The translations under genes were made by a program, and so were the position numbers. DNA of 11,951 bases from contig JACQPF010000064.1 in assembly GCA_016207625.1 (NCBI GenBank), forward strand, positions 1 to 11,951, given 5' to 3'. Within the stretch, counting starts at the first letter, position 1, and the number at the start of each line of letters is the position of its first letter. The DNA comes from Elusimicrobiota bacterium. GTDB lineage: Bacteria; Elusimicrobiota; Elusimicrobia; FEN-1173. A model generated the notes under the pieces. That model had not been told where the DNA came from. It saw only the letters and a list, made by a program, of their open reading frames with translations, and ran no database searches. Shown here piece after piece: positions 10,701 to 11,951 of this stretch.

Positions 10701-11951
10701 GAGAAGGCCTTGCCATTCCTTGCTCATCCCGGCTTTTTCCGCGATCAGGCGGGCCATTTCCCCGACGTAGAGGACTTCGGCCCTGTTGTAGGGTGGATTC
10801 TGCATCAAGAAGAACTTCGGGTCCTTGCGATTGAAAGCGGATTTGCTCGTGTCCGGATAAGCCGGCTCCATGGCATTGGCCTTAAAATAATTGCGGGTGA
10901 GGTGAAGGAGGATGGCCGCCACATAGCTGGCGGAGCAAAGAACGGCGGTGACCGGGATGCTCAGGAAGGGCATGAATCCGAAGGCGAAATAATAGGGCAG
11001 GAACATGAGAAGACCGAACCCGGCGAAGGAATCCAACAGCACGTTCCAGGCGGGAGGAGCCCGCGCGTCTCCCGCGGGGACCACGGTGGCCCCGCCCGTG
11101 TCCCCGTCCCGGACATAAACACCAGTCAAATGCAGGAGGCTGAAGATGAGCTGGCTTGAAACAGCGGCGGAGGCTACCCGGTAAAAGTTGCCCATTTCAG
11201 GAAAAAGGATGGAGATGAGGACAAAGAAGATTTCAAAAACGGCCATGGTGAAAATGGATTCGATCACGGGCCCCACGAAACGGACCGCCAATTCCGGGGA
11301 GACACCGAACCATCGCGTCCAAAGACCCCAGGTGAGAGGCGTCGCGGCGGGCTGTGGTCGAAGAAGGTTTCCGATCGCCTTCCGCAGGTCCGGCGGAACG
11401 CCGGTCAAGCGGTTGAGGAAATCATCTCCGTCCTTAAAGACCGGAGAAGGACCTTCCATTAACGGCGTCAGCACCTCGAGCAAGGCTTCCCTCATGGGCG
11501 AAGGATCCCGACTGATCAGGCTCGCCGCCGCCGACCAATACTTCCCGGGGACGGCGCCCAAGCCCGTCCGTCCTCCGAAGACGGGAATGATGTCCCCCTT
11601 CAAGCTGTAGAGAAGGATCCGGAAAAATTCCCGGGCGACATCAACATCCGCCACCTCGCGCCCGGCCAGGGGAACGCTGTGGCTGACACCCTCGATGAAT
11701 TTCCCGTTCAATTCCTTTTCATAAATCCTATGAAACGTCGCTTTCGTCCGGAATTGCTGAAGGGGGGTTTGGAGATACGCCACTCGCAAAGGCCGGGCGT
11801 CCTGGGCGAGGCCAAGATCTCCGCGGACCCGGGTCAACAGAGGTTTCGAAAATTCAAAGTTCTCCGGCGTGTTCGAGGATTCCATCTCCAGGACAATGTC
11901 TTTTTGAGGGATGTGGGTACCGCTCCGCACCGCCAGCTCACGGAGCGCCTG
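1764..11951 (-). CDS. Giant multidomain membrane signalling protein (N-terminus outside window)
   Basis: One uninterrupted frame of at least 3395 codons ends in TAA at 1766-1764. A GTG at 11930 is the first possible start in view, but seven more sense codons (QALRELA) precede it to the edge, so the gene probably begins outside. Residue numbers here count that GTG as 1. Domains in order: unassigned 1-205; decayed CPBP-like membrane domain 212-352; HD-GYP-like 378-560; class I glutamine amidotransferase 571-790; hydrophobic segments 812-905; kinase 924-1185; kinase 1192-1460; hydrophobic segments 1480-1565; unassigned 1575-1720; degenerate GGDEF 1795-1910; helical linker; HGDEF domain 2090-2215; unassigned 2216-2454; LOG 2455-2632; degenerate LOG-like 2660-2840; CPBP 2864-2992; unassigned tail to 3388. 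Catalytic residues remain in several domains and no frameshift is seen, so it is a functional gene. A membrane-anchored signalling integrator is the inferred role; no single known family covers the whole chain. Confidence 0.95.
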   Translation of the reverse strand, partial: QALRELAVRSGTHIPQKDIVLEMESSNTPENFEFSKPLLTRVRGDLGLAQDARPLRVAYLQTPLQQFRTKATFHRIYEKELNGKFIEGVSHSVPLAGREVADVDVAREFFRILLYSLKGDIIPVFGGRTGLGAVPGKYWSAAASLISRDPSPMREALLEVLTPLMEGPSPVFKDGDDFLNRLTGVPPDLRKAIGNLLRPQPAATPLTWGLWTRWFGVSPELAVRFVGPVIESIFTMAVFEIFFVLISILFPEMGNFYRVASAAVSSQLIFSLLHLTGVYVRDGDTGGATVVPAGDARAPPAWNVLLDSFAGFGLLMFLPYYFAFGFMPFLSIPVTAVLCSASYVAAILLHLTRNYFKANAMEPAYPDTSKSAFNRKDPKFFLMQNPPYNRAEVLYVGEMARLIAEKAGMSKEWQGLLLRAGISHDIGKGHWALRWYYWSHLRTPRFVNHLLALAHAEMSIFTVMGRGVGLLPWERKILRHHSYDQTWGPGEEDAHKAWAILVLADNIVSRHAPRTHRRKQPDGVELEWIKKDLSNRGTIFPELLKVTEESVVLTREFNQIMNRVLNLPLQVKKGKGPAVRIAVLQNHQRSGTHLIKFLKEFGPKNGMDLEVTVFSAWRGDLPNLDHFDGIVGTGSPHNVDELDAGRALWHKQEQKLLQYATEMGKPILGICFTHQNLAASQGGRVLRARHGFYFGRMNVTIEEPNDPLFAGVPPNVWMTEYHGREVTADGIPADFKRIASSEMTPVEGIRHKDPSKPVYGLQFHPEVDYVLEDAGFSNVHGRQILRNFVGIVQKDKEARQDKFLREYGVKVGWWLEDIFSSLAPALTVLIPGLGALSFVAILVLARVALIALHVRGMRGPPTLKNIYDQLGAVVLVSAVPFITFAFAPFQTAAALYVLAGFGVHLFINYGVYRQWRWFPAYPASLRLPERIGPYKVERELGRSSVSRVYLSADLDAQPVAVKAFNTLIDLQPGFGFEREKAVLEKLEGPQFPRLFTSGEHNSEWETQPYLVMEFVDGVTVSEALRSRRVGEPSAFLEAEAVQIIIDTLNALQKVHEAGYVHNDIKPGNIMLAREASKGFRFAKLIDFTSASDADRAGRPFREDGVKWFPFTEGYRPPEIAQGFWPGPASDVYQTALVLCKMLTGRLLSAEELEGDAMVSAPVRAVLVKALSARPEDRPSSAADMARELENAVKTSRKVRPYRILETFGQGSHSTVYKAVDPETSRPVAVKAYSPDTHGWMSFKMENEALRAVSQSTDPDASLLPRLITSFDEGDDFYNVLEPFEGVLLENLLDPGHPLHGEFSRLGLTDRLEIAIQLLKGLKAAHAAGYVHNDVKLGNIALAKDTDGKYRVRQLFDFSIASEARLAGLPSRGKFPGTKGYTSPEVKKGKLPGPASDIYLTGLVLSQLLAGRELVWSGELEKWLQESASGAEGRIPASVQAILRKALSEKPEDRFSSAAEMSLELEKAQTSVRSISPKPRQVRKGERGFITLDLLLSVSLVVSGLMKAVTRTNLSVQGLRWMRWAGWGLIGVSLGVSLLLLAWPAHLLWTGIGLAGGLTLALLGGGQVLALRGLKKKIEISDPEIIEKSLAFDRIIARKGANYETGELQLPPTLFKRGMRLVTAARFTHIPMAVNVELDPDAAGILETLLPEEESLRTFDEVRLAGTYDMEDISGESRGTLFIISQTGDGKRVLTVNVGWLRPLGDAKLNALRQNLLRIVLERERAAARVLFPKMATARTAPRLSALAAAFHNFSANYLLLKTVFPITRERRWDRLRVEFEALKRFVTERCGVRHRNMYAEDLVRDLRSGRSVQVAYLKVQNLKDEFNTRGEFLQVGHLLGSLAIREIGPVLRARLEREFSGTGIDFDVYNDNGPVFNVVFRRVGQADGQRLQAVLRKLLEEDSDFRREVIENVKKSLPKYVGQEKFNAIAKPLEELTWRNFNMYGGLSEAQWIPAAGDEASAVAVADALGRQAMEAAKYQQLVFDEWFDRDHLEGVVRKTVIHHVRKAKASQKSGVALYNERIRERISAHRRHPVMYWRYQGVHPTVREVFKTGVRWTALLGAYERALEARSAGDLSAARAELQKALVLYRSPIIQAIDRRLNPESRTLIFSGQRNFRLLMNHILRVKPAESFHAVFKLHGDEFGVLIWDGAEKILTIARMDATNTGAMLAQHGFPATNRTLDRQLKVIHDELASGGTLHGIPQRMAQSFDRFPATQVYYSLINEELTVHRSRLEESPFVLTVLDEKKGTAYRVYLGVSAKGDVVTGRELEGGRYVKEEIDSDLPDILLHMEPGSNDVNVLAPILRIPPEEFARLRKEKKIVKIGGELSVALDVRPAAAVGYVEVHIRKLADTDRDFSVFQNSADLMAEDVKNRVVKPYQMLLDGSVRGVRSVRGHSVHVGDRTELQPFVMTDWQKRIAETMLDLAVRGDQGRVAVTKEAGDPRRFIEGLIHLRDVWGKDVGGRKVVVFGGARLKPGTEAWERAEKFGAALARHGIIVMTGAGPGAMEAAPKGASQVNGGVLRTEGVKIKGIEKQETNPFIGRSSEQDDFHTRKAGLIHNGDGDAAVEGGFGTFDEFIEAMRGKAPMVFFGTGYWNPILETLEKKLVKAGFWDPAQIERPFVTDDPEEAVQYYLKKWQETGYRRIGFGRDVMDRMIQEAQDGSDRMDRWPDAVVFVGGDNVFPELRQMAEGLADWLDAEGVPVRAASRDAFRMLLPRNLKDMQLVAMLSQGDPEPTELELGVEKRVLVHDGPVHRHLLEKNALAYVFQPGNMGKLNVLFDILTQMQTGKIPRKPVILIGKYWKTFMDTLTEIPLSQTPPLISEKDRDLFRMVRSLEEAKEALKEIVVERKTSGTADILAPLLRPAERFRKAGVWRWPLLAGYYLAVGLWEEGVFRGLLLGETGVTWTSLASLDPSGLAWLAAGIALSLFSHAAVRWASRTKRDGLRGVGRELAREVYGFRSHLSASLLFTAVYLSTGSWLWSGIVHFLWDFLTSAAEIRRAGQEEGAVQKAVEGIGLPQIERISESLEQELRVRVGVRVNPESRKSTPDRVKLLLYFGSEEEPEETQFDEIDALFDQAMDPSALEDFARRLFYESPGEARDSLRVLKTRVLERVEGLQGLSDADIQKEDYSALRHAGCDLGLALGTVAKAARGSRELARIYGAVLQRIISRSGGLDAEVVTRKTAEGFHQGFGLASRGTASRMDGGSAWESEIGAEKNIFSWVHVPSAEGSGSAAWKESVRTLAREIAAALREERREKTVVAVSDASEAGLRAALEEEAPWLDAEVLQQVRIAVVPEKTAAATEDVAGVPRPVFSVDAVVEHLAKTSGYADLPQRIASGRLAVPLFSPLLGDWRFSDRYKAALLLLQIMGDMAVQISTDEFNNLKKEADLIASQA
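1767..2954 (-). other. Giant protein: unassigned C-terminal region (residues 2993-3388)
   Basis: About 395 residues follow the last membrane domain. The region is mostly helical, with an acidic run near 3053-3060 and repeated Ala/Glu/Arg-rich helices (TLAREIAAALREERREK). A strand-like VVAVSDAS and the later RIAVVPEK suggest an alpha/beta fold in the last 150 residues. The chain ends cleanly in SQA before TAA. I recognise no family. An acyltransferase, protease or nuclease motif was looked for by eye and not found. Confidence 0.45.
2955..3341 (-). other. Giant protein: CPBP (CAAX-protease-like) membrane domain (residues 2864-2992)
   Basis: Several hydrophobic helices carry the three CPBP motifs in order. 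EEGVFR (2883-2888) is an exact EExxxR. LFSHA provides F2922 and H2924, a compressed version of FxxxH. HFLWD (H2979 and D2983) fits the final HxxxN/D motif. CPBP proteins are intramembrane endopeptidases related to Rce1, and many bacterial members have unknown substrates. The main catalytic residues remain, so protease activity is possible. Confidence 0.83.
3411..3953 (-). other. Giant protein: degenerate second LOG-like domain (residues 2660-2840)
   Basis: The sequence order mirrors the preceding LOG domain: a first strand DAVVFVGGDN, a helix, then HLLEKNALAYVFQPG. PGNMGKLNV (2762-2770) follows where PGGxGTxxE is expected, and then FDILTQMQTGKIPRKPVILIGKYW, split here only by reading position, matches the family's helix-strand end. 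The Thr and Glu of the signature are gone, so catalysis is not expected. LOG proteins act as dimers, so this copy could complete the active site or fold of the first one within the same chain. Confidence 0.68.
4035..4568 (-). other. Giant protein: LOG-family phosphoribohydrolase-type domain (residues 2455-2632)
   Basis: This is a Rossmann-type LOG (once called lysine decarboxylase-like) domain. It has VVVFGGAR at the first strand, the phosphate-binding TGAGPGAMEAA (2493-2503), ETNPFI, then FHTRKAGLI with R2546 and K2547. The signature EGGFGTFDE (2561-2569) contains the catalytic-type E2569, and the domain ends with the usual VFFGTGYWNP strand and helix. LOG enzymes cleave the N-glycosidic bond of nucleoside 5'-monophosphates, classically cytokinin ribotides. 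The signature is intact apart from Glu in place of the first Pro. Activity on some nucleotide is plausible; the substrate is unknown. Confidence 0.92.
4569..5285 (-). other. Giant protein: unassigned region between GGDEF and LOG domains (residues 2216-2454)
   Basis: This mixed alpha/beta sequence has several apparent strands (FVLTVLDEKKG, AYRVYLGV, VGYVEVHIRK) and acidic loops (EEIDSDLPDI). It contains no motif I recognise, no membrane segment and no obvious repeat. It may be one or two undescribed domains. Confidence 0.4.
5286..5663 (-). other. Giant protein: second GGDEF-like domain, motif HGDEF (residues 2090-2215)
   Basis: KLHGDEFGVLIWD carries HGDEF at 2133-2137 on a predicted hairpin. 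It is preceded by a helix LLMNHILRV placed like the helix before the GGDEF turn. The acidic pair D2135/E2136 is kept and the first Gly is His. Upstream, IFSGQRNF stands where DxDxFK would be, without the aspartates, so metal binding is incomplete. A nucleotidyl cyclase ancestry is likely, with activity doubtful. It may bind nucleotides or pair with the upstream degenerate copy. Confidence 0.65.
5664..6200 (-). other. Giant protein: helical linker with a TPR-like hairpin (residues 1911-2089)
   Basis: This is mainly helical, charged sequence between the two GGDEF-like domains. Residues about 2052-2086 (AYERALEARSAGDLSAAR and the helix after it) have the spacing and small-residue pattern of a single TPR-type hairpin. 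The rest is unassigned. Confidence 0.45.
6201..6548 (-). other. Giant protein: degenerate GGDEF-like domain (residues 1795-1910)
   Basis: The order of elements follows GGDEF nucleotidyl cyclases. A strand VAYLKVQNLKDEFN stands for the DxDxFKxxND element, a helix VGHLLGSLAIREI for the GDxxL helix, and the hairpin DNGPVFNVVF for the GGDEF turn. At that turn the sequence is NGPVF (1865-1869), and the two metal aspartates of the first strand are missing. Cyclase activity is not expected. It may be a binding or pairing domain. Homology is judged from pattern alone. Confidence 0.5.
6771..7208 (-). other. Giant protein: unassigned domain after the membrane segments (residues 1575-1720)
   Basis: This soluble region looks mixed alpha/beta, with strand-rich stretches such as GTLFIISQTG and KRVLTVNVGWL and a terminal helix rich in Arg and Leu. 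I recognise no family. It sits where a sensory or linker domain would be expected between a membrane anchor and a cyclase-like domain. Confidence 0.45.
7236..7493 (-). other. Giant protein: hydrophobic membrane segments (residues 1480-1565)
   Basis: Hydrophobic stretches at about 1481-1500 and 1516-1562 follow a basic linker (RQVRKGERG) after kinase 2. Two to three crossings are possible, and an even number would return the chain to the cytoplasm for the GGDEF and LOG domains. The segment ends in the positively charged RGLKKK, consistent with a cytoplasmic exit. Confidence 0.8.
7551..8357 (-). other. Giant protein: Ser/Thr protein kinase domain 2 (residues 1192-1460)
   Basis: This second Hanks-type kinase follows immediately and is closely related to the first. 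It has a better glycine loop (FGQGSHSTVY, G1201 and G1203), K1223 in VAVKAY, the loop HNDVKLGN with D1326 and N1331, and D1349 in LFDFS, where DFG reads DFS. TSPE holds E1377, and D1389 lies in GPASDIY. Both domains end with a near-identical helix (KPEDR or RPEDR followed by SSAA). The shared motifs HND, the lost DFG glycine and GPASD(V/I)Y indicate an internal duplication. Catalytic residues are intact. Confidence 0.94.
7931..8780. repeat. Diverged internal duplication (two kinase copies)
   Basis: The DNA encoding the kinase catalytic loops is visibly repeated: positions 8741-8780 and 7931-7970 match at 32 of 40 bases by direct counting, offset by 810 bases in the same orientation. The repeat units are the two whole kinase domains (8376-9161 and 7551-8357), which diverge more outside the conserved loops. 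Confidence 0.75.
8376..9161 (-). other. Giant protein: Ser/Thr protein kinase domain 1 (residues 924-1185)
   Basis: A Hanks-type kinase fold starts at YKVERELG. The ATP lysine is K955 in PVAVKAF, with a partner Glu near 969-972. The catalytic loop is HNDIKPGN with D1056 and N1061. The metal aspartate D1079 lies in LIDFTS, where DFG reads DFT. The P+1 region is RPPE (E1111), followed by the helix-F aspartate D1123 in GPASDVY. The glycine loop (LGRSSVSRV) lacks the usual GxGxxG pattern. The main catalytic residues are present, so phosphotransfer is plausible. HND in place of HRD means it lacks the arginine that makes many kinases depend on activation-loop phosphorylation. Confidence 0.93.
9216..9497 (-). 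other. Giant protein: hydrophobic membrane segments (residues 812-905)
   Basis: Strongly hydrophobic stretches at about 815-848 and 865-903 separate the amidotransferase from the kinases. They most likely make an even number of membrane crossings, because both flanking regions hold domains expected in the cytoplasm. No catalytic motif is seen. Confidence 0.75.
9561..10220 (-). other. Giant protein: class I glutamine amidotransferase domain (residues 571-790)
   Basis: The domain opens with a Rossmann-like strand (RIAVLQNH) and has the oxyanion/strand element DGIVGTGSP. The nucleophile elbow is LGICFTHQ with C664. The rest of the triad is QFHPE with H757 and E759. These are the complete residues of triad-type (GMPS/CarA-like) glutaminases, which release ammonia from glutamine or cleave gamma-glutamyl bonds. 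No synthetase domain follows. It either works as a stand-alone gamma-glutamyl hydrolase or passes ammonia to another part of the chain. The catalytic residues are intact, so activity is likely; the acceptor is unknown. Confidence 0.93.
10251..10799 (-). other. Giant protein: HD-GYP-like phosphohydrolase domain (residues 378-560)
   Basis: The metal-binding core HDIGK is present (H417, D418, K421). It is followed by AHAE (H448, E450), RHHSYDQTWGPG (H473, H474) resembling the HHExxDGxGYP element, and LADNI with D498. HD-GYP enzymes hydrolyse cyclic dinucleotides such as c-di-GMP, while broader HD enzymes hydrolyse other phosphoesters. By my alignment the first His of the fold is replaced by Glu (E385), and the GYP tripeptide is not present as such. 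Metal binding may therefore differ and the substrate is uncertain. The HD fold itself is well supported. Confidence 0.82.
10875..11297 (-). other. Giant protein: decayed CPBP-like membrane domain (residues 212-352)
   Basis: Hydrophobic segments around 224-244, 253-272 and 300-345 carry residues placed as in CPBP (CAAX protease and bacteriocin-processing) membrane proteases. PVIESIF at 221-227 stands where the EExxxR motif is expected, with only E224 kept. FSLLH at 263-267 fits the FxxxH motif, and HLTRN at 343-347 fits the final HxxxN/D motif. The second Glu and the Arg of motif 1 are absent. Within the CPBP reading this copy would be catalytically impaired and might serve as a membrane anchor or sensor. 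The assignment is tentative because the motifs are short; an unrelated polytopic segment is the alternative. Confidence 0.5.
11316..11930 (-). other. Giant protein: unassigned N-terminal region (residues 1-205)
   Basis: This soluble-looking region precedes the first membrane segments. I recognise no domain. It includes a charged stretch around EKELNGKFIEG and a glycine-rich segment near residues 118-130 (VFGGRTGLGAVPGK). That segment is not a convincing nucleotide-binding loop. The frame continues to the window edge, so this may be the end of a larger domain. Confidence 0.5.

Noticed and set aside
11928..11930. GTG as the true start of the giant gene
   Set aside because: The frame continues open for seven codons to the window edge and no Shine-Dalgarno sequence stands before the GTG, so it is only the first possible start in view.
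1..11951. CRISPR arrays, tRNA or rRNA genes, insertion sequences
   Set aside because: No regularly spaced repeats, cloverleaf-type sequence, rRNA motif, transposase or terminal inverted repeats were seen; almost all of the window is coding.

Overview
The window looks like GC-rich bacterial chromosome. Genes are closely packed and start at ATG or GTG; a Shine-Dalgarno motif is clear before one gene (438) and weaker before others. It falls into two parts. The left end (1-1041, plus strand) holds the 3' end of a two-CBS-domain protein and a type II toxin-antitoxin pair: a Phd/YefM-like antitoxin overlapping a VapC-like PIN toxin, with a sigma-70-type promoter of its own. The rest (1038-11951, minus strand) holds one enormous open reading frame of at least 3395 codons, which runs off the right edge, and a HAD phosphatase gene 45 bases downstream of it.

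The giant protein dominates the window. Read from its N-terminal side it contains: an unassigned stretch; a membrane domain resembling a decayed CPBP (CAAX-protease-like) domain; an HD-GYP-like phosphohydrolase domain; a class I glutamine amidotransferase with an intact catalytic Cys and His-x-Glu; hydrophobic segments; two Ser/Thr protein kinase domains in tandem; more hydrophobic segments; an unassigned domain; a degenerate GGDEF-like domain; a helical linker; a second GGDEF-like domain with the motif HGDEF; an unassigned region; a LOG-family (phosphoribohydrolase-type) Rossmann domain with its signature intact; a second, degenerate LOG-like domain; a CPBP membrane domain with its motifs intact; and about 395 unassigned C-terminal residues. 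Four folds therefore occur twice. In three of those pairs (CPBP, GGDEF, LOG) one copy keeps its signature residues and the other has lost some.

Inference on the system: the polypeptide looks like a membrane-anchored signalling mega-enzyme that puts kinase, cyclic-nucleotide-type, nucleotide-hydrolase, glutaminase and membrane-protease-like folds on one chain. Giant, unusually fused ORFs of this kind are known from Omnitrophota (OP3) genomes, so that phylum is my best guess at the source. It is a guess from architecture only, since no marker gene is present. The HAD phosphatase is probably co-transcribed with the giant gene. The toxin-antitoxin pair and CBS protein converge on this transcript and show no evident functional link to it.
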